Shown piece by piece: positions 9,352 to 23,342 of a stretch of 64,000 nt of DNA (the stretch's first letter is position 1; each line of letters starts with the position of its first letter). Location of the stretch: positions 63,628,597-63,692,596 of the forward strand of contig CP136068.1 of NCBI GenBank assembly GCA_032622095.1, written 5' to 3'. The position numbers and the translations under genes are program-made. Source of the DNA: Siphonodentalium dalli (Eukaryota; Mollusca; Scaphopoda; Gadilida; Siphonodentaliidae). A model generated the notes under the pieces. The model was not told the DNA's origin, ran no database searches, and worked only from the letters and a program-made list of their open reading frames with translations.

Positions 9352-12058
9352 ACAATTTGTCCGACAGAATTAATATCAGGATTTCATTAAAGTCATACTT
9401 ACCAGTATGATTGTGCAACAGGAATGTATCCATAAATAACTATATATTGTAGTCCTGACGGAATAACAAACAATGTATAACAAAATCCTGCATGTTCACT
9501 TTCCGTATAACAAAGGAATAGAACTGATAAACAATAGAATTAAAAAAACACACAAACATGATTTAAATCATAGTCTTAATATTCGTAGTATACGCGGGTA
9601 TAACATAAATATATCCAACATTGTGCCACTGCACGCTTAAATTAGTGCCGACAACACATGCAAACTTTTCTGTATACAAAGCATGAGGGTTACTTGATTT
9701 ATGTATCTCGACAACGGGTCCAGGAATATCGTGTAAAGCTATTGAGATGATAACTTTGCACATACAATTGAACTGACCAGCATGAGTATTGCATAGACCC
9801 CATAACTCAGCTGACATGCGTGTTATGTAGGTTATTGTATAATTAAGCACCGCGATGAGTTGCCAATTGCCTATACAACGTTCAATCGTAATACTAATAA
9901 AAAATAGATTATCATTAATCGTCATTGCTGACCATGCATCCTTAGCATACAATTTGTGGTACCACGAAGCATTACCCAGATGGATTGAATATAGGTATAG
10001 TGGAATTCCGAGTGGTGTGATCAGCCCTCGTCTTCCGGGTTTGACTTGAGATACGCAGGGATATTTAACCCTCGTGTTGGTAATGGAATGCTAAGAATAA
10101 GTAAATAAGAATGGTCGTTAGATGGCTTATACCAAGCACAAGTATAATACTATTTTATTCACTCTGTAAACCGCACATTGAGTTTCGTTTACAAAAACTA
10201 AATATGTGCATATAATATAATATAATATGATATAGATAGCGGAGAAGTACATGTATGTGATATTTCATTACCGCGCGATTGTTATAAATAGTTGTGAATA
10301 GGTCAACAAAATCGCAATCATCTACTGATTGGTTCTAATTCTACTGGAATGGTGAACGCTAATTCACCCGATTTTAACAATAATTTCACACCAAAATAAT
10401 TACAATAATTACACGATTGTTGTTTTATAAATGTAGTCGCGGCAGGCATGTTTGGTTATCGCACAGCAATTGATTTCAGCGACAATTACATTTTTTATGA
10501 AATTTTATGGCGTGATATACATATATCTAGCGGTTCCCTTTAATGTCATGATTCAAGACATATTTTTTAATTCCTACGATCACATTTTATTGATCATAAA
10601 CCCAATTCCCTTAATGCCATATCCCTCATTTATTGCATGACCATTTTTCTTTACATTTTATGGAAATGCTCTACGAACAGGTTCAAAATTTATGAAAATG
10701 CAAATTGCATTGGCGAGTCACTGATTTTGTTTCATGATTCGTACTTTGGACATATTTTAGTTTCAAAATGCTTATTAGCTATTGTGAGTTTATTGTGTTC
10801 TTTTTACAAACACATTATTTAGAATTCGTGTCATTTATGTCGAACAATTGTGGTTCGCCAAACACGATTAATGGTTGGTACTGTAAGTCAGGCTAATGAC
10901 GTCACACGCGATGGACCATCCAATATACACCGTGCTGACATACCAGACACGCAGACCAGACCAGGCATTGGTGTTTCAACCACATCTAGCGACACCGCTG
11001 CTAATTTCGACCGTTCATGACACTGTCCTCACAAGATTATCGGACATAGCTATTCCACCGACTGTCCACAATGAACACTCGTTGCTGCATTTCCTCGTTC
11101 GACGTCTTGTATACAGTCGTTGTTTCAACGCTGACGCCGCCACAGTTCCTTAGATGATTACCTGAATGACGCATATGATACCAGATCGTTCATGAATATC
11201 GCTGATGTGATGTTACTACGTTGGATATACATTGGCATAAAAGAATTGACATTTGATCGCAACTGTACACTGCTGATACATGTACACCGATCATTACACG
11301 TTACTTCATTGACTCCACGTCGCTTGCTGACTAAGACCAGAGATGTCAAAGACGATATCATGTGAAGCTACATATACCTATACCACAAACATTTGCGTAC
11401 CTTCTTTCATCGTATACCGTTATCTAATTATGTACGATGTTATGCTGTGTATACCTGTTTTCATCAATGTAGGCTGCCTTCCCAACTGATGAGTATATCG
11501 GCTGCTACACATTCTCACGCCGCACGGACAATAACATTTATCATCCTTAATTGTTGCTGTCAATTAACTGTATCCTGCATGTGTGATTATTCTCTATACT
11601 TCACACAACCTGGTGTTCAACATGATGTGTTAGTTATCCGACCATGGATAGACTTGTTTGTTATATATATATATTTATATTGGACACATATATCACGTTA
11701 TACCCGCCAAGCCAGAACTTCTCTACAAATTCTTGGATAAATAAACTGTTCGTTGATATACCAGTGCTCCAGTGACTTACTGTTCGATGCTAATCCAGTA
11801 ACCTAGTGACATACTGTTTACCAGACTCGCCATGGATAACTAACTCTCGTTTCGTTTGCTGTTGAGTTTTTGTGTATGAATATCCATGTGTTGATTTTTT
11901 TTTTAGGTTCCCGACTCGCGATTATACTCATAGATCCAACTATTTTCTGTACCCTCGGATTTTATCAAAATTTTAGTTCCCAATACTATATATAGTCTTA
12001 GGAACTCTGAACGGAGGGGACTCTGTCCGATAGTACAGAAGATATCGGTTGATATATA
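9352..12058. other. 2.7 kb without a recognisable gene
   Basis: A+T-rich non-coding sequence. Open frames of 60-130 codons occur on both strands (for example 9563-9952 minus and 11393-11740 plus) but none has a recognisable domain or signal. The Gypsy 3' LTR should lie in the first part but I could not define it. A (TATAA)-like run is at about 10213-10230. Confidence 0.5.
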
Positions 12059-12995
12059 ATTATACCCCCACTTTCGAAGAAAATGGGGGGTATACTGGAT
12101 TGACTGCGTCCGTCCGTCCGTCCGGCGCGTTTTCTCCTTCTGTTTGTCCGTCCGTCCGTCTGTCCGACCTCATAACTCGAACAACTATGAACTGATTTCA
12201 ATAATTTTTTGTATGCAATCTCCTTAGGACGGTCTCTCCGCATGATGCTAATTGTGGGTTGGTCCGACTTTTTTTTCTTCAAGTTACGCCTCTTTTTCGA
12301 CTTATTTTGACTTAGAAAATTCTGTCCGACTTAATAACTTTAACAAATATGAACCGATTTCAATAATTTTTGGTATACATGCTTCTCACAATACCCTCTC
12401 AACATTGTGCTACTAGGGATTGGCTCAGACTGTTTTTCGTAATATTACACCTCATTTTCGACTTATTTTGACTTAGAAAATTCTGTCTGACTTAATAACT
12501 TTAACAAATATGAACCGATTTGAATAATTTTTTCTGTACAAGCTTCTTGTAAAGTTAAAAATATTTTTGGTTGAGTTTATTTGAACTTATTTCACGAATG
12601 GCTTGAAAGTGTAACAAAGTTAACAAGGATTTATTCTCACTGACATCTCAACACCATAAAGTGCCCATGACAGCAGTATTCACTGATGATTATCTCAGCA
12701 CCTTATATTTACATTCTGTTACATTCTGTTACAGATGATAAATTTATTGGTGTGATTTATTCTCACTGACATCTCAGCATCATAAAGTGCCCATGACATC
12801 AGTATTAACTGGTGATCATCTCAGCACCTTTATCTTTAGATACCTTTACAGATGATAAACTAGTTTTTTCTGTACAAGCTTCTTGTGACACCATATCGAT
12901 ATTATTAGTCAGAAATTTTCTTTAAAGTTAAAAATCTTTTTTGTTGGGTTTACGGATAATGCGGGTTGAATTTGCCACGGTGGGGGTATGCTAGC
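12059..12995. repeat. dispersed repeat with (GTCC)n start, 162-171-bp tandem units and a 126-bp duplication
   Basis: Starts with a G/C hairpin (ATACCCCCACTTTC and its near complement, 12061-12092), then GTCCGTCCGTCCGTCCG-type repeats (12109-12165). Next come related units containing AACTATGAAC/AACAAATATGAACCG at about 12172 and 12334, and GACTTAGAAAATTCTGTC at about 12310 and 12481. A second duplication, starting ATTTATTCTCACTGACATCT at 12629 and 12755, is inserted between two copies of TCTGTACAAGCTTCTTGT. It ends near GGTGGGGGTATGCTAG, resembling the start. Probably the remains of a non-autonomous element; class uncertain. Confidence 0.6.
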
Positions 12996-14109
12996 ACTCG
13001 TTAATTATGTTCCCAGTTATTGCTATAACGTATTGTACAGATAAACACAGCACATCGAGATATAACTAATAGAATAGATACAATCATAATTATCAAGATC
13101 ATATTCTAAATTGGATGTGACATGTACTACCATCTTATGTGTTGGAAGGATCAGACCACAATCATTCCACCATACCGATGGTGATACACGTCACAGGTAG
13201 GTGTATCATATACATCATACCTTATTAGGATGCATGATACACCATACGTTGTAATAACTACTGGCGTCGAGAGATACGAAGAACCACTCTCTCTCCGGCG
13301 GCCGAACGATATACCTCTGTTCACCTTATACCGATGCTCCTGCTGTGTTTATCACTATGACTTATACACATATAAAGTTATCAAAAGCTACGGACAGTTA
13401 TTGTTATCAATGTTCCCGACACGGCCAATTCAACATCTAAACCCTAGACACTGGGACAAAACCAACACCCCCCCCCCCCCCACCCATTTTATCTTTCCAA
13501 TCATCTCCACTTGTGTACAGGTTTATATTAAATTCTAGATCGCTTATTTTGAGTTGAAGGTATGGGTTAAACATCTGCCGATCGTGGTTGGCCTCTCGTT
13601 ACTCCACTTCCGTTTTGAGCATATGATTTTTGTCTATAAAAGTATAAAATAGTTATTCCGTTGAAGATTCGTCTTTGTTGTGGTATCAACATCAAAAGGT
13701 AAGTATATATTGTCAATAAAACGGATTAAAATCCTCAAATTGAACAAAATAACTGGGGGAAATACAATTTTTATGAAAATATTTCAGGTAATCATTATCA
13801 ATCAAGAAATCTGTAGAATAATCAGAACCCTATGTTATCAATTGCTTGATATTTTACAGACATGAATCTTCCCGGCCTGGTCTTAGTATCTTCATTTATC
13901 CAATGTTCCATGAAGATATTGCTGAAGCTTGTCTTGCCATTCCCATGAAACATCTCAAAGACATCACAACTCTGGATTCAACAGTAGCTCAAGACCCTCC
14001 AAATTTTGCTTGGTGGTAACATCATAATCTTGTAATACCTTCAAGTACTCTACAGAAACGTTAAAGGATTATGGAAAATAGCATCTCATCAAATATGCAT
14101 GTCTGATTT
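12996..14109. other. 1.1 kb without a recognisable gene
   Basis: No coding signal. Contains a run of 14 C at 13468-13481. Short frames at 13230-13538 and 13680-13865 have no recognisable features. Confidence 0.5.
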
Positions 14110-14700
14110 AACACCCATAAATTACTATTTTCGGCGAGTTCAGGGTTAAAAAATATTTGATTTGAGTTCAGGAATCTTCAAAGCTCAGAATTATTAGATA
14201 TTTTTATAATCTATTTATTTTCTCCGTCTCGAATTCCATATATGGTGATGTCTGTTTCAAACTGAAATTCACATGTCATCACAAATGTAAACAAACATCT
14301 TCTTCCGCATTTGATCATCATTAATAAAATATGATTATTGAATCGGGAATAAGTATTTGCATGCCAAATATCACAAGATACTGTCAATTTGGTACTGATG
14401 ATAGTTTCCATCATAATTATTCCAAAAATCTTTTCCAATCACCAAAGCCACCGCGATCTTGCGTGACCTCCCGAACTCTCGTTACGTTGTCTGTGCATGT
14501 CCCTATATTTTTCACGTGGAATTGTTGTTGCTAGCTTGACAACAATTCGAAATTGATAAAATCAAAAATCAAGATCCATTAGCTCTCAGCTTTGAATGAT
14601 GGGTTCCTCAATTCAAATAAAATATTTTTCACCCCGAAGCCAAAGAAATAGCAATTTAGGGATGCTACATCAGACAGGGTATTTTTAACTCCAAAGAAGA
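14110..14700. mobile_element. decayed relative of the 32701-33169 TTAA-flanked MITE
   Basis: The left part (about 14128-14200) has AAAAAATATTTGATTTGAGT and AAGCTCAGAATTATTAGATA. The right part (about 14575-14650) has the inverse-related CTCAGCTTTGAATGATGGGT and AAAATATTTTTCACCCCGAA. Both arms match the two arms of the element at 32701-33169. The terminal repeats are no longer clear, though TTAA occurs at the right end (about 14691). Confidence 0.6.
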
Positions 14701-15097
14701 TATTATTTTGAGATCAGATAGCAGATGAAAAAAATTGTACTGGATAAGCGGACACTTTCAAAAATCCGAAGTTCTGAGACAATGCAATTTATTTTTAGAC
14801 CTATGTTGATTTAAAATCAAATTTCTCCAGCCTCAGACCATTTAGGCAACTTGCACTACAAAAGTATGTATGTAAGGCCAAAAAAAAAATGATTTTGAGT
14901 CTCAGACATTTTTTTCTTTTTTGGAATCAATGAGGAAGGGAGGACTTTTTTTTCTTCACATCGTAAGCATGGGTCATGATAGCTTCCCTTATCTAGTAAT
15001 AGTCAAAAAATGTAGAGGGAACTTTGTGTTGCATATGCACTCATTTAATCTGATATAAAAAAAACATTTGTGCTACTAGTATACCTATATGACTTAG
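14701..15097. other. non-coding stretch
   Basis: A+T-rich with several A and T homopolymers (about 14880 and 14948). No gene, RNA or repeat recognised. Confidence 0.5.
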
Positions 15098-15611
15098 TAG
15101 TCTGGTCGATAAAAGATTTGACCCAGAACAAATTTGGGCTGAGTTGGTTTTAATCTTTTTCGAAGAGGAATATATCCTCTATAAAATATCCAAAATCCGC
15201 TAAAATCCACTTTGAGCAAATCTTTTTATAGAGATTTTTAAATTGTCCATTTTCCGGCCTTGGGAAGTAGGATTTTCTACATTATCCCTCATCAGTGACA
15301 CCAGAAGACCTCACTCCTCCATCTGATATATACCCGTTTGTTTGAAATTAGAGTATGGGAGCGCACATAGTGACAAGAGCAGAAAATAATACAATCGCGG
15401 CCATGAAATGGCTGTCAAAATGGACCTAAACTCCAAGCATTAATTGCTGTGATGAAAGCAACATATTGGATAACCACCTTGTAGTGAAAATAGGTATTGG
15501 TAATTTACAAGTATGTTGTTAAATATCTTGAAAGGTACACATAGCATTAACAGATCCATATGAAATATTTATCAGTCACTGCAACACAAGTTAAAACCAA
15601 TGATTTACATC

Positions 15612-17168
15612 TTTAAACTTTGGGTTTTCTACTTAGAATGCATCCAACAGTCGGACCAAAAACAAATAACTTCAGGCATGCAACACAAGAAGTAATATTT
15701 CACCACACAGTGCGTGGTAGTTTCATTTGGACTGATGATTAGTTATTGAATGTAACGCAGAAACAGAAGTGCACACCCTTGAGCTGTAAATAGTAGTTAC
15801 TGTAAATACTAGTTTTCGGATTTGCAACACTCCCCATGATAATAAACCATATTCATATGTCGCAATGCTGATTATACTGTAAAGAAACACTCATCTCTTC
15901 AATAGATTAGCACCCCATCTTGCCAGATCGAAGAGACGGTACATCATACATTTTATTTAAAACCAACTTTCATGCTATTACCAAACCAGTTTCTTAGGCC
16001 ACACAAAGTTAATGGTCTGTCTCTCAGAGACTCAGACACTGCTGCCCCCTTAAAATTAGCGCCACTGGGTGGTTTTTATCACACACTACAAAAAAAAGTA
16101 TAATTCATCCTGCCTTTTTTTTTTTTTTTTTTTTTTTTTCCAGCAACATGGAGGTGTATGTTCACATGTGTTGTACAAAATACATTATTTCTATACCTGT
16201 TGAACTCCAATACTACTTATTATCTGAGATTAATGGAAAGTGCTTTTCAATAATTTTCCTTGGCATTTTTTTATTTTTATGGCTGTTGACATTGACATGT
16301 AGATGGGAACGAGTCATTTTGGGGTCATTTGACCATAACAAATGGCCACTGGCAGCCATCTTGGATTTTACTCTTTGCATGACTAAATCCTTAAAGTTTG
16401 GGTTTTCTACTTAGAATGCATCCAACAGTCGGACCAAAAACAAATAATTTCAGACATGCAACACACGAAGTAATATTTCACGACACAGTGCGTGGTAGTT
16501 TCATTTGGACTGATGATTAGTTATTGAATGTAACGCAGAAACAGAAGTGCACACCCTTGAGCTGTAAATAGTAGTTACTGTAAATACTAGTTTTCGGATT
16601 TTCAACACTCTCCATGATAATAAACCATATTCATATGTCGCAATGCTGATTATACTGTAAAGAAACACTCATCTCTTCAATAGATTAGCACCCCATCTTG
16701 CCAGATCGAAGAGACGGTACATCATCATTTTATTTAAAACCAACTTTCATGCTACTACCAAACCAGTTTCTTAGGCCACACAAAGTTAATGGTCTGTCTC
16801 TCAGAGACTCAGACACTGCTGCCCCCTTAAAATTAGCGCCACTGGGTGGTTTTTATCACACACTACGAAAAAAAGTATAATTCATCCTGCCTTTTTTTTT
16901 TTATTTTTTTTTTTTTTCCAGCAACATGGAGGTGTATGTTCACATGTGTTGTACAAAATACATGATTTCTATACCTGTTGAACTCCAATACTACTTATTA
17001 TCTGAGATTAATGGAAAGTGCTTTTCAATAATTTTCCTTGGCATTTTTTAATTTTTATGGCTGTTGACATTGACATGTAGATGGGAACGAATCATTTTGG
17101 GGTCAGTTGACCATAAAAAATGGCCGCTGGCAGCCATCTTGGATTTTACTCTTTGCATGACTAAATCC
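15612..17168 (+). repeat. 778-bp tandem duplication
   Basis: TTTGGGTTTTCTACTTAGAA begins at 15619 and again at 16397, and the two copies align throughout with few differences. Both contain a long T run (about 16117 and 16892), CAGCAACATGGAGGTGTATG and the first satellite monomer. A third partial copy begins near 17985 from the T run onwards. Confidence 0.9.
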
Positions 17169-19310
17169 TTTGATACGGGCTACAAGTCGTACCTTTGGTC
17201 GGATCATTATGAAATTTGTCATGGATGTTGAGATTGACATGTACATGTAGATGAGAACGAGTCCTTTTGGGGTCATTCAAAAAAACATGGCTGCCAATGG
17301 CCATCTTGGATTTCAAAATTCAATCCATTAGCACAGGCTACAGGTCGTACTGTTCGTCTGATCATCATGAAATTTGTCGTGGATCTTAATACTGACATGT
17401 AGATGGGAACGAGTAATTTTGGGGTTGTTCGGCCAAAAAACATGGCCACCAGCCGCCATCTTGGATTTTACTCTTTGGATCACTAAATCCTTTGGCACGG
17501 GCTACAGCTTGTACCTTTTGTCAGATCATTATGAAATTTGTCATGGCTGTTGACATTGACATGTAGATGGGAACGAGTCATTTTGGGGTCATTTGGTCAT
17601 TTTCAAAATTCAATCCATTACCACAGACTACAGGGCAGTACAGGCCGGTGTGTTTGTCTGATCATCAGGAAATTTGTCGTGAAAGTTAATATTGACATAT
17701 AGATGGGAAACGAGTCATTTTGGGGTCATTCGGCCATAAAACATGGCCACCGGTAGCCATCTTGGATTTTACTCTTTGTATGACTAATTCCTTTGACACA
17801 GGCTACAGGTCGTATCTTTTGTCGGATCATCATGAAATTTGTCATGGATATTATCATTGACATGTAGATGGGAACGAGTAATTTTGGGGTCATTCAGCCA
17901 TAAAACATGTCCGCTGTCAGTCATCATTGATTTTACTCTTTGCATGACTAAACCTTTGGCACACCCTGCAGTCCACTTCCCTCATCCTGCCTTTTTTTTT
18001 TTATTTATTTTTTTTTTCCAGCAACATGGAGGTGTATGTTCACATGTGTTGTACAAAATACATTATTTCTGTACCTGTTGGAACTCCAATACTACTTATT
18101 ATCTGAGATTAATGGAAAGTGCTTTTCAATAATTTTCCTTGGCATTTTTTAATTTTTATGGCTGTTGACATTGACATGTAGACGGGAACGAATCATTTTG
18201 GGGTCAGTTGACCATAAAAAATGGCCACTGGCAGCCATCTTGGATTTTACTCTTTGCATGACTAAATCCTTTGATACGGGCTACAAGTCGTACCTTTGGT
18301 CGGATCATTATGAAATTTGTCATGGATGTTGAGATTGACATGTAGATGGGAACGAGTCCTTTTGGGATCATTCGGCAAAAAAACATGGCTGCCAATGGCC
18401 ATCTTGGATTTCAAAATTCAATCCATTAGCACAGGCTACAGGTCGTACTGTTCGTCTGATCATCATGAAATTTGTCGTGGATCTTAATACTGACATGTAG
18501 ATGGGAACGAGTAATTTTGGGGTTGTTCGGCCAAAAAATATGGCCACCAGCCGCCATCTTGGATTTTACTCTTTGGATCACTAAATCCTTTGGCACGGGC
18601 TACAGCTTGTACCTTTTGTCAGATCATTATGAAATTTGTCATGGCTGTTGACATTGACATGTAGATGGGAACGAGTCTTTTTGGGGTCATTCGGCAAAAA
18701 AACATGGCTGCCAGCAGCCATCTTGGATTTCAAAATTGAATCCATTAGCACGGGCTACAGGCCATACTGTTTGTCTGATCATTACGAAATTTGTCATGGA
18801 TGTTAATATTGACATTGATTTTACTCTTTGCATGACTAAATCCTTTGGCACAGGCTACAGGTCGTACCTTTGGACGATTCATTACGAAATTTGTCATGGC
18901 TGTTGACATTGACATGTAGATGGGAACGAGTCATTTTGGGATCATTCGGTCATTTTCAAAATTCAATCCATTACCACAGACTACAGGCCGGTGTGTTTGT
19001 CTGATCATCAGGAAATTTGTCGTGAAAGTTAATATTGACATATAGATGGGAACGAGTCATTTTGGGGTCATTCGGCCATAAAACATGGCCACCGGTAGCC
19101 ATCTTGGATTTTACTCTGTATGACTAAATCCTTTGACACAGGCTACAGGTCGTATCTTTTGTCGGATCATCATGAAATTTGTCATGGATATTATCATTGA
19201 CATGTAGATGGGAACGAGTAATTTTGGGGTCATTCAGCCATAAAACATGTCCGCTGTCAGTCATCATTGATTTTACCCTTTGCATGACTAACCTTTGGCA
19301 CACCCTGCAG
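16260..19310 (+). repeat. 155-167-bp satellite array (GCCATCTTGGATTTT family), part of it duplicated
   Basis: Each monomer carries GCCATCTTGGATTTT, GACTAAATCC, GGCTACAGGTCGTA, ATCATGAAATTTGTC and TGACATGTAGATGGGAACGA. GCCATCTTGG at 17133, 17300 and 17455 gives spacings of 167 and 155. The block from about 16890 is repeated from about 17990 (offset 1100), and by the end of the block the offset has grown to about 1340, so extra monomers were gained. Frames of 60-100 codons starting MSWILSLTCRWERV are this satellite. Confidence 0.9.
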
Positions 19311-19830
19311 TCCACTTCCCTCAACCGATCATCACCAAACTTCATACTAATCTTGATATTGATCTACTAGATGGACGCTATCAAATGTTTTTGAATGAAA
19401 ACATAGCCGTCGGCAACCATGCATCTTGGATTTTACTTTATATATATCTGTTCATGTTGATAATCTGCATGTAGTATTACTTAGACCTTTCAACTTTCCG
19501 CATTCCTAATTGTTGCATTGACTGTAACACATGAAATTATTCCCTTTCCAAGTTGAGCTACAGTGTCATTGACACTTGCATTCTGTTTCTGCATGGGCAC
19601 CCCCAAAAAGTCAAGATTTAAAACCATTGTATGGGACCCTGTTTTCGCTTGCTCTCTCGCGAGATACATTAGAGAGAATCTCTTCAGAATTTGTCTATAC
19701 CAACTGCCATCATGGACGCCATCTTGAATTACAAAAAATGCTCAAAGAGGATTTTATCATGGAATAAAAACCAACGTAGTCCAAATTTTTTCTAGGTTGA
19801 CCCTAAAATCTTAGTTTATCGACCAGACTA

Positions 19831-22800
19831 TGGGGATTATCAATAATGTTCTAATGCTCCTGACTATTCACAATTATTATTGTCTATAAATTGACACCTG
19901 TCCATTATAACATGTGATACAAATTTCCTCCAGTGCCTTTCAATTGCTCTGGAGTTACAATACTAAGTACACCAGACTATGTGATCAGCTAACCATTATC
20001 TTCAATGTAGTCATCACTTAATGTTCTATGCCACTATGTGTATATACATGATAGTCAATCACAGAGGAGATACCGGTATGTTAAGAGTTCAAGCATGTTT
20101 CAATAGACAATTCCCGAGTTACAATAAATTGAAAGCTCTTCTGTGTTGGAGGGGAGAAACAGACATCACGTGACAGCGAGGTAGGGTTATTTTTTGTAAA
20201 CAAATCGCTAGCGAAAATGCCATTAGCATATGTGAAAATAATAGCTGCAAAAATGCTGATTCTCCTAAATTTAGTACAAGTATACAATAATATAAGGTGC
20301 CCACGAAAAAACACTTTACAGTGATTTTATGGATTTGGACTTTTTTTTTTTTAGCAGAATCGACATTAACTCCCTGTTTGTCTTGAAAATAATCGTTTTG
20401 TCTATATGGAAGCACATGTAGCCTATATGTTCTATTATATACATAAATCTTTATTATTCATCTATAGTATTCGCATAAATTGTCATGAGTTATAAATCAT
20501 GAGTTTCTCTTGCAACTTATATACCGTAACTGAAGACATTCAAAAAAATACTTTATACCCCGAAATTTGCCAATATACAGTACTCTTGAGAATCTGTTTA
20601 CTTGCTGACATTTCAACAAGCAAAAAAATATATATGCATTGTCGGCACTCGATTTGAATATCCGCAAACTGTTGCCACGAAATGACTCGAACCATATACT
20701 GTAACCCTTTGAATCGATTGAAACAGGAAAAAAACATAGAGATAACAAACAATTCCAAAAACAGTGACGGAAACATCCCTATCTGTATATTCTGTTCGCA
20801 TTCAAATCCTGATGCTATTGTTATGAACATGTTTCTTCCGCAAAATGATAGAATGAAAGCATTTAATTTTAGTTTTATGTCATTATTCTCTGCAACCTTT
20901 CTCTGTTTGTTGATCATATATGGGACCAGGAGTTTGATTTGGTCTTTACACACCATTTGATTGGCCCTATATTCTGGAACAATTGACCAATTTATTCAGA
21001 ATCACGGGTTGCATGGTTGCATGTCTAAATTATCTAAGGGGCAGAAGTCAACGTGACACATCGCGACGATGATCACGTCATTCACAGTTTATGTTTGCCT
21101 GTAACAATGACTACCGGGCATGAAATGATAGTAATTATTTTCCCATATAATAACCTCGGTGGGGAATCGCATGGTTTCAATGTTGGTGAGTACCATGCAC
21201 GCACTCAAAATGTGCTAATGCACAAAAAACATACTATATGAGAAACTGACACAAAACATAGCATTTTGACTGTTATGAGCATATGCTAGTTTATTTTTAA
21301 AACAAGTTGATCTCTTATTTGTTCGGAAATGCTCAGTAGTTTTCTATATTGTTCTGACCAAAGCTTCCAGTCAGAGGTTCGTCTAATACACCAGTCCATA
21401 CATCTTGGAGAATCCTTCAACTGATAACTTTGGTCAGAATGTTAGAGCAAACAACTGAGTTTGGACGCAAATGAGGTATCAGCTTGTTTGAAAAATAGTA
21501 TAGCATATGCTTGTAGCTGCCAAAATACTATGTATTATATAGATATCCTAGTTTATTACCTTTTTCCTCATTTCTGATTGCCTCGGCCATTTTGAATGCG
21601 TCATACTCATCAACTAGAAACCACGTGATTCCCCACCGTGATAACTGATTTGGTATAATATGGCCTTGTATTGTCTTCTCTGTGTAATGTTATACGTCAG
21701 TTATCATATATTTCTTAATCCACGCATACCGTGATAAATGATCCGGGTGCAATGAAAGAAAAAATTGAATGGCACTGAATTCATTGGATTTAGATAACAG
21801 TATCTCTAAAAATGATGGGTCGATATTATTAATTACATCCCATTTATTAGTTATATATGTTTCATGTTACATGCCTATATGCAATGCGGCGTTAATCAAA
21901 AAGAACCCCTACCTTCTGGTGAGAAAACAAGCTAATAAGCAGTGCGCTATAGTGGCAGGCTAGAAGGGAAGTAATAAAAGGCACTAATTTATTGTAACCC
22001 GGGAATGGTTTTTTTATGCTCAATACGTACATGTTGGTAAAAACTTACCAAAATAATTTGTTTATTTTATTACTACTTTTTTTTGTCATAATATAAAAAA
22101 ATGAAGTAAAACGTCCAATGCCGGCTCTTCATTTCAATGTTGCTGTGTAAAGTTAATTTTGTTAAAGGAACTCAGTCTGGCTGTAAGTTATAATCCTAAC
22201 ATTTCAGCTGTCCCAGAATTTATAACTCATATCATATCCATGCCAGTGTTTCTTATATATATTTATGTATGAACAATTTGAAGTCTTGTAATTTTCTGCT
22301 ATTACTCATTGTGTTGTTCGTATTAAAAGTTAGCCATCTGAAAAAAGATTTGTTTTGAATTACGTAAGAGATTCCCCATAGTGCTCTTGTGGAGATCTGT
22401 TGTATCGGCAAACTCATTTAAATTATATTAACCAACACCCCTTCACATATCAAATTGAGTTTTATCAACGTATATGGGCTCAAACATGGACCGTAAGCCT
22501 AAAGATTTCGTTCTATACTTGTTTAATGTTACCTATTTTCGAAGTAGTCCGTTAATTTAGTGATGTTATTCAGATTTTTAGATGTTTGTTGCCCATTGAC
22601 TCCAGTTTTATGCCTTTTGTGAGCATAATTTTCACACTTAATCGCTGGGCACCAGCTTCTGGTCTGGGCTTTTAGTCACAACTGAAATACCAAACTCCAT
22701 GCAGTGCCCTCTACATTATCACGTACTGCAATATATCTCAGTGGAGCGATGGGAGATAACTCTGCCTGGAGTTTGCTGAAATACAAACTCCATGCAGCGC

Positions 22801-23198
22801 CTTCTGTGTTATCACTGTGATATATCATAGACTAAAAATAGGATAGACGTCGCACTCATGGTTATCAAACTGTAACGCTATTGGACGTCGCCATTGCGTT
22901 GGCCCTCAAGCGTTAAGGTTGTTCAGAAAACTAGGGGGAGATAATTTTACGTTATATTTACATCGAGTTCGCGTAGGTTGTCGAGAGATATCCGTAATAA
23001 ATGTACTTTATACTAACTTTGTAACATTATGCATTTTAGGTGACATTAACCGAATGCCTAAGAATGCGATTTTGTTCAAGATAGGTTTTCCTGAAATAGA
23101 AAGTGCCCGCAATTCGATGTTGTTTACGCCGGCATATTGAAAAACTAACAAACTGTCTTGTGATATCTTGTGAATTTTGCGTTGTTTATTTACTCCGA
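19831..23198. other. 3.4 kb without a recognisable gene
   Basis: A+T-rich. A 138-codon minus-strand frame at 20540-20956 has no recognisable domain. At 22660-22810 there is a short dispersed repeat (GCGATGGGAGATAACTCTGC at about 22746) that recurs at 48041 and inverted at about 48725. Otherwise I see nothing. Confidence 0.5.
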
Positions 23199-23342
23199 TT
23201 TCTTACGTGTAGTGTGGATTTCGTTCTGTAATTTTCTCGATCAGCTAGTGCAAGTATTGGAGGGATCTGATTTCTTACGTGTAGTGGGGATTTAGTTTTG
23301 TAATTTTCCTCGATCAGCTGGTGCAAATATTGGAGGGATATT
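23199..23342 (+). repeat. 72-bp tandem duplication
   Basis: TTTCTTACGTGTAGTG begins at 23199 and 23271. Both copies continue with CGATCAGCT and ATTGGAGGGAT, with scattered differences and a small indel. Confidence 0.85.

Larger units (their letters stand above)
15098..19830. mobile_element. 4.7-kb TIR element carrying internal tandem duplications and satellite
   Basis: TAGTCTGGTCGATAAA at 15098-15113 is repeated exactly inverted at 19815-19830. Similarity continues inwards for about 60 bases with small gaps (for example AAATTTGG...GTTGGTTTT on both arms). No transposase frame is present; apparent ORFs are satellite. I see no clear target-site duplication. The layout of inverted ends around a tandem array resembles the satellite-bearing non-autonomous elements of some molluscs, but class is not established. 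Confidence 0.55.

Noticed and set aside
11393-11740. 115-codon plus ORF and its neighbours (10896-11153)
   Set aside because: No domain, no element context; within chance for A+T-rich DNA.
13468-13481. Poly-C tracts as regulatory G-quadruplexes (also near 46267 and 52365)
   Set aside because: Homopolymers in non-coding repeats with no promoter nearby; no basis for a function.
17839-19370. ORFs beginning MSWILSLTCRWERV
   Set aside because: Identical peptides arise from each satellite copy; no start context or domain.
20540-20956. 138-codon minus ORF
   Set aside because: Low-complexity A+T-driven composition, overlapping frames on both strands, no domain.
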